Below, in pieces: positions 7,569 to 16,313 of a stretch of 64,000 nucleotides of DNA (within the stretch, counting starts at the first letter, position 1; each line of letters starts with the position of its first letter). Source of the stretch: Ruminococcus sp. (GTDB lineage: Bacteria; Bacillota; Clostridia; Oscillospirales; Ruminococcaceae). The notes under the pieces are model-generated. The model was not told where the DNA came from. It did no database searches and worked only from the letters and a program-made list of their open reading frames with translations. The translations under genes were made by a program, and so were the position numbers. Location of the stretch: assembly GCA_021200415.1 (NCBI GenBank), contig JAJQGO010000013.1, positions 82,016-146,015 of the forward strand, given 5' to 3'.

Positions 7569-8081
7569 CTATATTACATCAATCTGACACATTTTCATTG
7601 CTTCAAGGGCATTTTCATGGCTTTGAGGCGTGACTCCTGCGCAGCATGAGGAATCAACAGTTATTTTGACCTCCGGAAGCTTCGCCTTCAGAAGGAGCGC
7701 ATTTGAAATTACGCATATATCTGTGCAAAGTCCGACTAAAATTATTTCGTCAAGATTCCCGATTGACGCTGCGTATTCCGCAAGCTCGTATGAACCGAAT
7801 GTGGGCTTGTCAATTATTACAGCTCCGTCCGTATTCAATTTTTCCGATATTTCCCAACCATGCCGACCCTGTATGCAATGCTCAACGGGCAGCTTTTTTC
7901 CCTCACAGGTATTAAGATAATCCTCATGGTGAGTATCCCTCGTGAAAACAATTTTATTTCCCTTTTGACGCATATGCTCTATTTTTTCGGATACGCTGTC
8001 AACTATTTTCACAGCCTCTTTCGTTCCGAGAGAGCCGTCAATAAAATCATTCTGCATATCAATTACCGCAAGCAGCTTCAT
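7569..8081 (-). CDS. Nicotinamidase-like cysteine hydrolase (isochorismatase fold)
   Basis: Cytoplasmic amidase of the PncA/isochorismatase-like family, probably hydrolysing nicotinamide to nicotinate for NAD salvage. In 170 residues it shows the triad Asp8 (AVIDMQNDF), Lys92 (IDKPTFGS) and Cys123 (GLCTDICV). It also has the nicotinamidase metal ligands Asp49 and His51 (RDTHHEDY) and His68 in LPVEHCIQG. The metal site favours nicotinamidase over isochorismatase. Ribosome site GGAGGTG; the ATG overlaps the TGA of the upstream beta-galactosidase gene (ATGA), so it is the last gene of the recN operon. NadK in the same transcript makes NADP from NAD, which gives a loose functional link. Confidence 0.82.
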   Translation of the reverse strand: MKLLAVIDMQNDFIDGSLGTKEAVKIVDSVSEKIEHMRQKGNKIVFTRDTHHEDYLNTCEGKKLPVEHCIQGRHGWEISEKLNTDGAVIIDKPTFGSYELAEYAASIGNLDEIILVGLCTDICVISNALLLKAKLPEVKITVDSSCCAGVTPQSHENALEAMKMCQIDVI

Positions 8082-10048
8082 TGCCTTAACACCTCCATAT
8101 CAAATGGCTTGAGACGGATGTTTTTTCTCTGCTCATTCCAAATGATACTGTACATTGATTCCGTCAGCTCAAACTCAGCGTCCTGTTCGGAATTATTGAA
8201 AATAAAAATATAATCCTCTTTGCCATTGGTTCGCACAGTTATCTCGATTCCCACAGGGAGATTCTCATATGCGGGAATTTCCGCACGCTTAAGAAGTCTG
8301 CCTGCAAGGTCTGCATAAAAATCCCTTTTGCACACTGTTCCGATGTAATAGACCGTGCCGCTGCCGTACTGATTTTCAGTTACCGCAGGACTGCCGCTGT
8401 AGAAGCTGTCGGTATATTCCGCATAAGCCTTTGCCGTATTCAGCTTCATCACATCGCACCATTCCTTGCAGGCAAAGGTTTTTCCGTATCTGTCGGCTAT
8501 GGTCTGCTCTCTCCAGCCTATTGGGTCATATTCCGTAACCTCTGCCCCTATAAGCTCCCTGAAAACAGTCGGCAGCGTATCCATAACGCAATTATTGCAG
8601 CTGTCCTTTACGCCGCTTCGTGCCGTCATTATAAGGATTCCACCATTTTCCGCAAACCTGTATAAATTTTCCGTAACCGACTCTTTATTGATATAAAGTG
8701 ATGGCACTGCGACAATTTTATATGCCGATAAATCCTCATCGGGAGATATAACGTCCACATTCACGCCATAGTCGGAAAAAGCTCTGTGAAGATATTTCAG
8801 CTGCTCTAAATAGTAAAATCCATCAGTCTGAGGCTGAATTTTAAATGCCCACTCACTTTCCGGCGAATAGAGAATCGCAACATCAGATTTAATACAAGCT
8901 CCGCGAACCGTTTCAAGCTTTGACGCCGTTCTGCACAGCTCTTCAAATTCGGTGAAGCGTCTGTTTCTGACGCCGCTGTGGTCAAGTATTCCATGCCAAT
9001 GCATCTCAGCTCCTGTAGCTGCGGTTCTCCAGCGAAAATGAACTACCGTATCCGCACCATGAGCAAACGCCTGCAAAGCATATCCCTTTATCATATTCGG
9101 CTTGGGCGCAGGCGACATTGGCGACCAGCTTCCTGTAGGACCGCTAAGCTGCTCCATAATCCAGAAATTTTTTCTCTTTATGCCGCGCATCAGGTCAAGA
9201 TGAAACGCGTGGGAATAAAACTCCTCCGGATTTTCAGGAATCCTTACAGGAGGATAATTGTCGTATGAAACGAAATCAAGCTTGCCGAACATTTTGTAAA
9301 AATCAGGCATATTCTCGCAGAACCACGTATTTGTGGTAATGGGGACATTGGGAAAATATCCGCGTATTACAGCTTTAAGCTGCCCTATATATTCCACGGT
9401 GCATTCAGACGTAAATCTGCTGTACTCAAGGCAAAGGGCAGGATTCTGCCATGCCTTTGGATATGCGGTGGGCGGCTGTATTTGGGCTTCGCTGCTGTAT
9501 TCGCCGCTCCAGACGCTGTTGCCAAAGGATTTGTTAATGCTTTCCAAGCTACCATATTTTCCGAGAAGCCATCTTCTGAATTTGTCCCTGCATACATCGC
9601 AGCTGCACGGATAGGCTTCAAGCTCATTGTCAATCTGCCATGCCGCAACATCAGGATTACCCGCATAATGACCTGCCACGGCATCTGTAATTCGCTTTGC
9701 GTATTCAAGGAACACGGGAGAATTTATGCAGCGGTGTCCTCTTATTCCGATTTGCAGCCTTTTTCCGTCAGCTCCAACCTGAATTATTTCGGGATGAGCT
9801 TCATAAAGCCATAGAGGCGGGCAGTTCGTGGGCGTGCAAAGTACGATTTCAAGTCCGTATCCTGTAAGAATTTCAATTACCTCGTCCAGCCACGCAAAAT
9901 CAAAGCGTCCGTCGGCAGGTTCAAGGCGCGACCATGCAAACTCCCCGAGGCGAACTGTTTTAACGCCTGTTTTCGCCATTAGCTCCGCATCTCTGCGCCA
10001 CATAGATTTATCCCATTGCTCGGGATAGTAATCGACTCCTATTTTCAT
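8078..10048 (-). CDS. Beta-galactosidase, glycoside hydrolase family 42
   Basis: Hydrolyses terminal beta-galactosides; without a signal peptide it should act in the cytoplasm on imported galacto-oligosaccharides, for example from pectin galactan side chains. The 656 residues start with the GH42 TIM barrel (IGVDYYPEQWDKSMWRRD). The acid/base is Glu142 in WQIDNELEA and the nucleophile Glu299 in FWIMEQLSGPTG. The zinc-binding cysteines typical of family members are present as Cys107, Cys148, Cys150 and Cys153. A trimerisation domain and a small beta domain follow. The ATG at 10048 is preferred over a TTG two codons earlier because GAGG lies seven bases before it. The start overlaps the upstream phosphatase stop, tying this gene to the recN transcript, an unusual partner for a glycosidase. 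Confidence 0.95.
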   Translation of the reverse strand: MKIGVDYYPEQWDKSMWRRDAELMAKTGVKTVRLGEFAWSRLEPADGRFDFAWLDEVIEILTGYGLEIVLCTPTNCPPLWLYEAHPEIIQVGADGKRLQIGIRGHRCINSPVFLEYAKRITDAVAGHYAGNPDVAAWQIDNELEAYPCSCDVCRDKFRRWLLGKYGSLESINKSFGNSVWSGEYSSEAQIQPPTAYPKAWQNPALCLEYSRFTSECTVEYIGQLKAVIRGYFPNVPITTNTWFCENMPDFYKMFGKLDFVSYDNYPPVRIPENPEEFYSHAFHLDLMRGIKRKNFWIMEQLSGPTGSWSPMSPAPKPNMIKGYALQAFAHGADTVVHFRWRTAATGAEMHWHGILDHSGVRNRRFTEFEELCRTASKLETVRGACIKSDVAILYSPESEWAFKIQPQTDGFYYLEQLKYLHRAFSDYGVNVDVISPDEDLSAYKIVAVPSLYINKESVTENLYRFAENGGILIMTARSGVKDSCNNCVMDTLPTVFRELIGAEVTEYDPIGWREQTIADRYGKTFACKEWCDVMKLNTAKAYAEYTDSFYSGSPAVTENQYGSGTVYYIGTVCKRDFYADLAGRLLKRAEIPAYENLPVGIEITVRTNGKEDYIFIFNNSEQDAEFELTESMYSIIWNEQRKNIRLKPFDMEVLRQ

Positions 10049-10596
10049 AAGCAATCCTCTGTGTCATATTCTATAAGCTGGCAGTTGCCCATAAACCAGC
10101 TGATGTATTGATCTGTAGTCATATTGTTAAAATATGTTTCGATTACGCGGCAAATTCCGCCATGACTTACAAGCAGCACATTTTTTCCCTTGTATTCTGA
10201 TATTACATCATCGAGAACAGAATAAACTCTATGGGCAACCTGTAAAATCGACTCACCAGTTCCGCCCATTCTGACTCCGAATTCACGCTTGCTCTCATAG
10301 AAGCCTTCCGTCATGCGGTGAAGTCCTTCATAGCTGCCGTAGTCCCATTCACGCAGCCTGTCATCGGTCACCAGCCTTACATCATTGCCCTCAGCAATTA
10401 TCTGAGCCGTTTTCAAAGCTCTTTTCAGCGGTGACGAAATGATGATGTCAAGCTTGATTCCGGATTTTTTTATATCCTCCGAAAGCGCCTGTGCCTGCGC
10501 CAGACCTGTGCTGTTCAGCTCAATATTCGTATTTCCGAGAATTAAATCCTTTTTGTTGTAGTCAGTCTGACCATGACGCGTTGAATAAATTTTCAT
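10045..10596 (-). CDS. Histidine phosphatase family protein (phosphoglycerate mutase-like)
   Basis: Member of the branch-1 histidine phosphatase superfamily. STRHGQTDYN at residues 5-14 carries the phosphorylated His of the RHG motif, SSPLKRALKTA the second arginine, EWDYGSYEG the family block, and LLVSHGGICRVI the second catalytic His. With 183 residues it is shorter than true cofactor-dependent mutases (about 250), so a phosphatase role such as alpha-ribazole phosphatase or a sugar-phosphate phosphatase is more likely. The substrate cannot be assigned. Ribosome site AAGGGG; it starts 14 bases after recN and overlaps the GH42 start by four bases. Confidence 0.85.
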   Translation of the reverse strand: MKIYSTRHGQTDYNKKDLILGNTNIELNSTGLAQAQALSEDIKKSGIKLDIIISSPLKRALKTAQIIAEGNDVRLVTDDRLREWDYGSYEGLHRMTEGFYESKREFGVRMGGTGESILQVAHRVYSVLDDVISEYKGKNVLLVSHGGICRVIETYFNNMTTDQYISWFMGNCQLIEYDTEDCL

Positions 10597-10610
10597 AAAA
10601 AACCCCTTAT

Positions 10611-12275
10611 CTATTGGATATTTTTAGCCTTGAGAAGCTCTTCCTCTGCCGTTTCAAGCATAAGTCTGCTTGGATTCTCACCGCCCATAATTCTGGCAAT
10701 TTCAGCTTTTCTTCCCTCAAAATCCAGCTGAGTGACGTGAGTTTCCGTGCGGTCGTCAATAATTTTCTTTTCTATCATCAGATGATTATCCGCCATAACA
10801 GCAATCTGTGAAAGATGCGTCACGCATATAACCTGACGGACTCTGCCTATCTCACGAAGCTTTATTCCGATTTTCTGAGCCGCCTTTCCGCTGACTCCCG
10901 TATCAATTTCATCGAAGATCATTGTAGGTATGCTGTCCTTATCGGCAATAACGCTTTTCAGTGCAAGCATAATACGTGAAAGCTCGCCCCCCGAAGCAAT
11001 TTTTGATATTGGCTTCGGCGCTTCGCCTCTGTTCGCGGAAATCAGGAACTCTACAGTATCCATTCCATTTACCGTCAGCTTGCCCTTTTCGTGCCTGACC
11101 GATATTACAACGCTTGGCATATTCAGAAATTCAAGCTCCGCAGTGACCTGACGCACAAATTTTTCCGCAGTCCTTTCACGGTAATCAAAAAGCTCCTTCG
11201 CACGTTCGGTTACAACGTGAAGCAGCTCTGACCTTTTTTTGCTAAGCTCGGAAATTTCATCAGCTGAGCTTTCAAGCTGCGTGATTTCATTCTGTGCGCT
11301 TGCGTACATTTCACACAGCTCCCTGCAATCGCAGGAATACTTCCTTTTCAGCTTGTTTATTGTACTCAGGCGTTCCTTCATATATTCAAGACGCTGACCG
11401 TCAAGCTCAATTTTTTCCGCAATTTCGCCCAATTCTGACGCTACGTCCGAAAGCTCAATTTCAGCGGCAGCCATTCTCTCATACAGCTCATTCAGCTTAT
11501 CGCTGCTGTCGGTAAATCCGCTTATTTCATTTTCGGCAGCCGAAAGCATTTCGGATATATTTTCTTCTCCCGTAAGAAGCTGAACTGCGTTATTTATAGC
11601 TATAACAGCCTGTTCTGAATTTCTTGCGCCTTCATATTCCCTTTCAAGAGCCTCGTCCTCGTTTTCCTCAAGCTCAAGTCCGCTCATATCCTCAATCAGC
11701 TCGTTGAGATAACGGCTGCGCTCAATACGTGTCTGCTCCTGCTTTTTCAGCTCTCCCAGTCTGCGTGCCGTGCTTTGAAGCTCCCGAAAGCTTTCACGAT
11801 AGCTTTCGAGAATAGTGTAATCGCCGCTGAAGCCGTCAAGAATTCCCATATGCTTGTCGCTGTCAAGAAGAATCTGATTATCATGCTGACCGTGAATATT
11901 TATGAGCATACCTCCGATTTCCCGCAGAACAGCTGCCGAAGCCGTCCTGTGATTGATCCTTGCTACGCTTCCTCCATCGGCGCTTATCTCACGTGTTACC
12001 GTAATTTCCTCGTTATCGTGGGAAATACCAAGCTCGTCCAGCTTTGCCTGAACCTCACCGGAAAGATTTGTGAAAAGAGCAGTTATAATTGCCTTGTCGC
12101 AGCCCGTCCGGACTATGTCCTTCGTGCAGCGCTGCCCCAGAACAGCATTGATTCCGTTAATAAGTATAGATTTTCCCGCGCCGGTTTCACCGGTGAAAAT
12201 ATTAAGATTATCCGTCAGAGGTATTACAGCCTCCTTAATAACGGCAAGATTTTTTATATAAATTTCCTTGAGCAT
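10611..12275 (-). CDS. recN: DNA repair protein RecN
   Basis: SMC-like ATPase that gathers DNA ends in double-strand-break repair by homologous recombination. The 554-residue protein has Walker A GETGAGKS at residues 29-36, two long Glu/Leu/Lys-rich coiled-coil stretches (about 155-215 and 260-350) around a central region, the ABC signature ASGGELSRIMLALK and Walker B TMIFDEIDTGVSG near residue 460. The ribosome site GAGGTGGG lies four bases from the ATG. It is preceded by argR, as in many Firmicutes. In Bacillus spoIVB and spo0A follow; here a histidine phosphatase and a GH42 gene follow instead. Confidence 0.97.
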   Translation of the reverse strand: MLKEIYIKNLAVIKEAVIPLTDNLNIFTGETGAGKSILINGINAVLGQRCTKDIVRTGCDKAIITALFTNLSGEVQAKLDELGISHDNEEITVTREISADGGSVARINHRTASAAVLREIGGMLINIHGQHDNQILLDSDKHMGILDGFSGDYTILESYRESFRELQSTARRLGELKKQEQTRIERSRYLNELIEDMSGLELEENEDEALEREYEGARNSEQAVIAINNAVQLLTGEENISEMLSAAENEISGFTDSSDKLNELYERMAAAEIELSDVASELGEIAEKIELDGQRLEYMKERLSTINKLKRKYSCDCRELCEMYASAQNEITQLESSADEISELSKKRSELLHVVTERAKELFDYRERTAEKFVRQVTAELEFLNMPSVVISVRHEKGKLTVNGMDTVEFLISANRGEAPKPISKIASGGELSRIMLALKSVIADKDSIPTMIFDEIDTGVSGKAAQKIGIKLREIGRVRQVICVTHLSQIAVMADNHLMIEKKIIDDRTETHVTQLDFEGRKAEIARIMGGENPSRLMLETAEEELLKAKNIQ

Positions 12276-12287
12276 TTACCCACCTCA

Positions 12288-12731
12288 TTACTTTTCGGGG
12301 AAAAGTTCGCTTTTGAATTTTTTTGTCAGCTTTTTTGCGTCACCTTCAGTACGAACGAGGATAAAAATTGTATCGTCGCCGGCTATCGTTCCAACGACGC
12401 CTCTGTGGTTTACCGCGTCAATTGCGGCGCACGTGCCCTGAGCCATGCCTGCTCTGCATTTCAGAACGATTGTATTCATAGCGTAATCAACTGACAAAAC
12501 CGCTTCGGCAAACAAGCTTTTCTCGGCTGCGGTCGATGCCGGAAGCATATATCGGCATACGCCGTTTTCGTCCCGTGATTTAACAAGTGAGAGCTGCTGA
12601 ATATCCCTTGAAAGCGTTGCCTGAGTTGCTGTAATTCCACGCTCGCCAAGAAGCTTTATAAGAAGCTCCTGAGTTGCGACAGGCGTTTCGGCAATTATTT
12701 CAAGAATTGCTTCATGTCTTTGATTTTTCAT
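12288..12731 (-). CDS. argR: Arginine repressor ArgR/AhrC
   Basis: Arginine-responsive transcription factor that represses arginine biosynthesis and can activate catabolism. The 147 residues comprise an N-terminal winged helix (RHEAILEIIAETPVATQELL, then GITATQATLSRDIQ, the recognition helix) and a C-terminal oligomerisation and arginine-binding domain (GTIAGDDTIFILVRT, with the GDDT acidic pair). The ribosome site GAGGTGAGA lies next to the ATG. It lies between nadK and recN, the conserved Firmicute location, where it is linked to recN by position rather than function. No ARG box was identified by eye. Confidence 0.96.
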   Translation of the reverse strand: MKNQRHEAILEIIAETPVATQELLIKLLGERGITATQATLSRDIQQLSLVKSRDENGVCRYMLPASTAAEKSLFAEAVLSVDYAMNTIVLKCRAGMAQGTCAAIDAVNHRGVVGTIAGDDTIFILVRTEGDAKKLTKKFKSELFPEK

Positions 12732-12740
12732 TCTCTCACC

Positions 12741-13589
12741 TCATTTTATGGGCTTCATCATTTTTCGGCAAAGTGATTCATGAAAGGAATTACCTATAAG
12801 GTCAACAAAGCTGATCTTGCTTCTGCCCCTGTATATCTCAATTTCTTCCCCCACAGCAATATCTGTATACGATTCGCCGTCAACGCAGACCGTCATTGAT
12901 CTGTTTCCGCTGACGCTTGTATTCCTGAGATGCAGTCTTCTGTCAGCTGAAAAAAGAGTGGCTCTGGAAAAAAGCGAATGGGAACAAAGCAGCGTCATCT
13001 CAACACATTCAAGGTCAGGCTCAATTATCGGGCCGCCTGCGGAAAGCGCATAGGCGGTCGAACCCGACGGTGTGCTGAAAAGTACGCCGTCAGCACGGTA
13101 TCTCCCGATAAGATAGCCGTCGGAATACACTTCAAAATCACATATTTTCAAATTTCTGGTGCGTGCGCAGATGTCGTTCAGCGCAGTACAGACTGTTCCG
13201 TCAGGCATTTTCACATCAAGCGTCATTCTCTCGGAAATGTTGTACTCTCCCGTTTTAAGCAGCCTGAGCTTCTCAAGCTGATCGGATTCAAGGCCTGCCA
13301 TAAATCCGAGAGTTCCCGTATTGATGCCGAGAAGCCGCGTATCGGTTCCCATGAGATGCTTTGCGCAGCGCAGAATTGTACCATCGCCGCCAATTGCGAT
13401 TACAACATCGGCTGTGCGGGCTGATGTGCTGATATTTTCAAACTGCACCCACGATTTATCGGAAAATTCGTCCCTGAACTCCTCGCTTACGAAAACATCA
13501 ATTCCTGCTGAAAACAGAACGTCACATACCCTTCGTGCGCAGCTTAGCGCGTTCTTTTTCTGAAAATTCGGATATAAGGCTGATTTCAT
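12741..13589 (-). CDS. nadK: NAD kinase
   Basis: Phosphorylates NAD to NADP, the committed step for NADP supply. The 282-residue protein shows the NAD-kinase signature GGDGT (residues 67-71), the NE/ND motif as ALNDI (Asn138-Asp139; most family members have NE), then YRADGVLFSTPSGSTAYALS and GGPIIEPDLE. The change of Glu to Asp is conservative and also keeps an acid. The ribosome site AAGGAGCG lies about ten bases from the ATG. It sits between tlyA and argR, a common arrangement in clostridia although absent from this position in Bacillus. Confidence 0.95.
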   Translation of the reverse strand: MKSALYPNFQKKNALSCARRVCDVLFSAGIDVFVSEEFRDEFSDKSWVQFENISTSARTADVVIAIGGDGTILRCAKHLMGTDTRLLGINTGTLGFMAGLESDQLEKLRLLKTGEYNISERMTLDVKMPDGTVCTALNDICARTRNLKICDFEVYSDGYLIGRYRADGVLFSTPSGSTAYALSAGGPIIEPDLECVEMTLLCSHSLFSRATLFSADRRLHLRNTSVSGNRSMTVCVDGESYTDIAVGEEIEIYRGRSKISFVDLIGNSFHESLCRKMMKPIK

Positions 13590-13606
13590 AGCTGATAAAC
13601 GCTCCT

Positions 13607-14395
13607 TTACAGTTGTTTGAAGGCTTCATCTACAAGCTGACGGAAATTGTGATTTACAGGCGGCGACTGGGATTTCACAAGCTTTACGAGATATTCGATA
13701 TTTCCGCTGCCGCCCTTTACAGGGGAATAAATATATTTTTCAGCGGAAAATCCTATCGACACGGCAAAGCTGTTTATATCATTTAAAATGCGCTCATGAA
13801 CCCTTCTGTCCCTGACGATTCCCTTTTTCCCGATATGCTCCCTGCCCGCTTCAAACTGCGGCTTAATAAGCGCAGCCGCACAAGCTCCGTCTTTCAGAAG
13901 CTCATACATTTTCGGGAGAATCTTTTTCAGGGAAATAAAAGAAACATCAGCTGAAATGAAATCGGCTCTGCCTCCGATAAATTCAGGCGTAACCTCCCTA
14001 ATATCCGTCCCCTCCGCATTTATCACACGGCTGTCACTTCTGAGAGATTCCGCAAGCTGACCGTGACCCACATCCACGGCAATAACCTCCGATGCTCCGC
14101 TTCTCAGCATGAAGTCGGTGAAGCCGCCTGTTGAAGCTCCGATGTCAAGGCATTTCCTGCCATTCAAATCAATTCCGAATATTTCAGCCGCCTTTTCAAG
14201 CTTCAGCGCTCCTCGCCCCACGTAGGGAATATCCGCCGTCCGAGCTTCGATAAAATCTTCCCCGGAAACCTCAAATGACGGCTTCGTCACAGCTCTTCCG
14301 CCGACTGAAATTCCGCCGGATTTTATCATTTGCTTTGCACGCTCACGACTGCCGGCAATTCCCCTTGCCACCATTTCCGCATCAAGACGTGCCAT
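13607..14395 (-). CDS. tlyA: TlyA-family rRNA (cytidine-2'-O)-methyltransferase
   Basis: Expected to 2'-O-methylate cytidines of 16S and/or 23S rRNA using S-adenosylmethionine. It has an N-terminal S4 RNA-binding domain (residues 1-62, MVARGIAGSRERAKQMIKSG) and an FtsJ-like methyltransferase domain with the SAM motif CLDIGASTGGFTDFML near residue 83. The catalytic-type Lys-Asp-Lys-Glu residues are visible as Lys66, Asp149 region (FISADVSFISL), Lys187 (ALIKPQFEAG) and Glu in NIEYLVKL. Length 262. It overlaps the upstream dxs gene by 14 bases. This is the yqxC position in Bacillus. Haemolysin activity, an old name for the family, is not implied. Confidence 0.93.
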   Translation of the reverse strand: MARLDAEMVARGIAGSRERAKQMIKSGGISVGGRAVTKPSFEVSGEDFIEARTADIPYVGRGALKLEKAAEIFGIDLNGRKCLDIGASTGGFTDFMLRSGASEVIAVDVGHGQLAESLRSDSRVINAEGTDIREVTPEFIGGRADFISADVSFISLKKILPKMYELLKDGACAAALIKPQFEAGREHIGKKGIVRDRRVHERILNDINSFAVSIGFSAEKYIYSPVKGGSGNIEYLVKLVKSQSPPVNHNFRQLVDEAFKQL

Positions 14396-16280
14396 TGGCG
14401 AAGCTCCTTTTTCTTACGTATTCGACAATTTTTCCGCAGGTAAGTCCAAGCTTTTCCAGACACGACTGAACGGAAGCCTGCTTAACAAAATAATCCGCCG
14501 TAACCCGACTGTAGATTCCCTTGTATGACCTCTCGGCAAGACCTGCTCCGAGCTTCTCGGAAATGCTGCCCGAACCCATACTTTCCTCAAAGAAAATGAC
14601 CTGCTTATATTCGGCAATTCTGTCAAATATGTCCTTTGGCAGAGGATAAATCCTTGTAAGCTTCAGCAAGCCGCATTCAATTCCGTCAGCTGACAGAACA
14701 GTCTGCGCATTGTAAATTTCATTGTAAATGCGCCCATAGGAAATCAGGAGAATATCCCTTTTTTCGGAATCGGTAAACGTATATTCCGTGTTAAGTCTGG
14801 ATTTGTCGAAATCCGAATTATCCGAGCCTCTCGGATAACGTACTGCCGCGATGCATTTGTCCTCGTAAACGGCACGCTTCAGGCACATTTTCAGCTCCTC
14901 GTAGCAGGACGGCGAATATATAACCGTATTCGGAATTGATGTGAGCATGGGCACATCTAAAAGTCCCTGATGAGTTTCTCCGTCCTCGCCGACTATTCCC
15001 GCCCTGTCAACAGCAAGGACAACATGGAGCCTTCCGATTGAAACGTCATGTATAAGCTGATCGTAGGAACGCTGCAAAAATGACGAGTAAACCGCAAATA
15101 CGGGAATCTCACCCATTGAAGCAAGACCTGCCGCAAAGGTTACAGCGTGCTGCTCGGCAATTCCGACATCATAGAAACGATCGGGAAATTCCGAGCAGAA
15201 AAACTGGAGTCCCGTTCCGTACTTCATGGCCGCGGTTATGGCGCATATACGCTTGTCGTTTTCTCCAAGCTTTACAAGCTCCTTGCCGAAAACGGTGGAA
15301 AAGCATTCGCTTGCCGAAACCTCCGGATTTCCTGTAACAATGTCAAATTTTGATATTCCATGATATTCGCCCGGATTTTTCTCCGCAGGAATATATCCCT
15401 TTCCCTTGACGGTTTTCACATGGATACAGACAGGCTGGTGATAGCTTTTTGCAACACTGAAAACCTCCTCAAGCTCCTTGAGATTATGTCCGTTTACAGG
15501 GCCGAGATAAATGAATCCCATATCCTCAAACATCGTGCTTTGCTCAAGAAGGCTGGATTTTACCGAATCTTTCGCATTCTTTATGCTCTTTGCAACAGGC
15601 ATTCCCACAACGGGAATATTCACGAGAGTTTTCTCCACTGCCCTCTTTGTATGCAGGTATCTCTGGGTATTTCTCAGGGACGTGAGATAGCGGGAAAGAG
15701 CGCCGACATTTTTCGAGATGGACATATTATTGTCGTTCAGCACAACAATGACATTATTATCCTTTTCCCTGCCGCAGTTGTTCATAGCTTCATAGAACAT
15801 ACCGCCTGTCATCGCTCCGTCACCGATAACGGCAACAACATAATTATCCTTTCCCTGATGCTTCATAGCTTCGGCAATTCCGCAGGCAACCGACACAGAT
15901 GTGCTGCTGTGACCGCATATGCAGGAATCGTGAACCGACTCATCGGGCTTCGGAAATCCCGAAATGCCGCCCTCCTGCCTGAGAGTTGAAAAGCGGTCGG
16001 CTCTGCCTGTAAGAAGCTTATGGGTGTATGCCTGATGTCCTACATCCCATATGATTTTATCATCGGGAGAATTAAAATTCCTGTGGATTGCCATTGTCAG
16101 CTCCACAGCCCCCAGATTTGACGCAAGATGACCGCCTGTCTTTGAAACTGTGGAAATAAGAATATTTCTGATTTCGCTGCAAAGCTGTATGCATTGCCTT
16201 AATGTCAGCTTTTTCAGATCCTCGGGAAGCTCAAGATCGCTCAGGCTTACTACGTCATTTATTTTATCATTATCCTTCAT
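14382..16280 (-). CDS. dxs: 1-deoxy-D-xylulose-5-phosphate synthase
   Basis: Thiamine-diphosphate enzyme that condenses pyruvate and glyceraldehyde 3-phosphate, the first step of the MEP isoprenoid pathway and a source for thiamine and pyridoxal. The 632 residues show the N-terminal GGHLASNLG substrate motif, the thiamine-diphosphate motif starting VAVIGDGAMTGGMFYEAMNN, the transketolase-like central domain (DVGIAEQHAVTFAAGLA), the DRAGIVGEDGETHQG motif and a C-terminal domain with YPRGS. A strong ribosome site is not close to the ATG (AAAGGAG is more than 15 bases upstream), hinting at coupling to ispA translation. Together with the next gene it forms an isoprenoid pair. Confidence 0.97.
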   Translation of the reverse strand: MKDNDKINDVVSLSDLELPEDLKKLTLRQCIQLCSEIRNILISTVSKTGGHLASNLGAVELTMAIHRNFNSPDDKIIWDVGHQAYTHKLLTGRADRFSTLRQEGGISGFPKPDESVHDSCICGHSSTSVSVACGIAEAMKHQGKDNYVVAVIGDGAMTGGMFYEAMNNCGREKDNNVIVVLNDNNMSISKNVGALSRYLTSLRNTQRYLHTKRAVEKTLVNIPVVGMPVAKSIKNAKDSVKSSLLEQSTMFEDMGFIYLGPVNGHNLKELEEVFSVAKSYHQPVCIHVKTVKGKGYIPAEKNPGEYHGISKFDIVTGNPEVSASECFSTVFGKELVKLGENDKRICAITAAMKYGTGLQFFCSEFPDRFYDVGIAEQHAVTFAAGLASMGEIPVFAVYSSFLQRSYDQLIHDVSIGRLHVVLAVDRAGIVGEDGETHQGLLDVPMLTSIPNTVIYSPSCYEELKMCLKRAVYEDKCIAAVRYPRGSDNSDFDKSRLNTEYTFTDSEKRDILLISYGRIYNEIYNAQTVLSADGIECGLLKLTRIYPLPKDIFDRIAEYKQVIFFEESMGSGSISEKLGAGLAERSYKGIYSRVTADYFVKQASVQSCLEKLGLTCGKIVEYVRKRSFANGTS

Positions 16281-16313
16281 TTTTCAAAGCAGAATGATCT
16301 GCACTCCTTTGAA

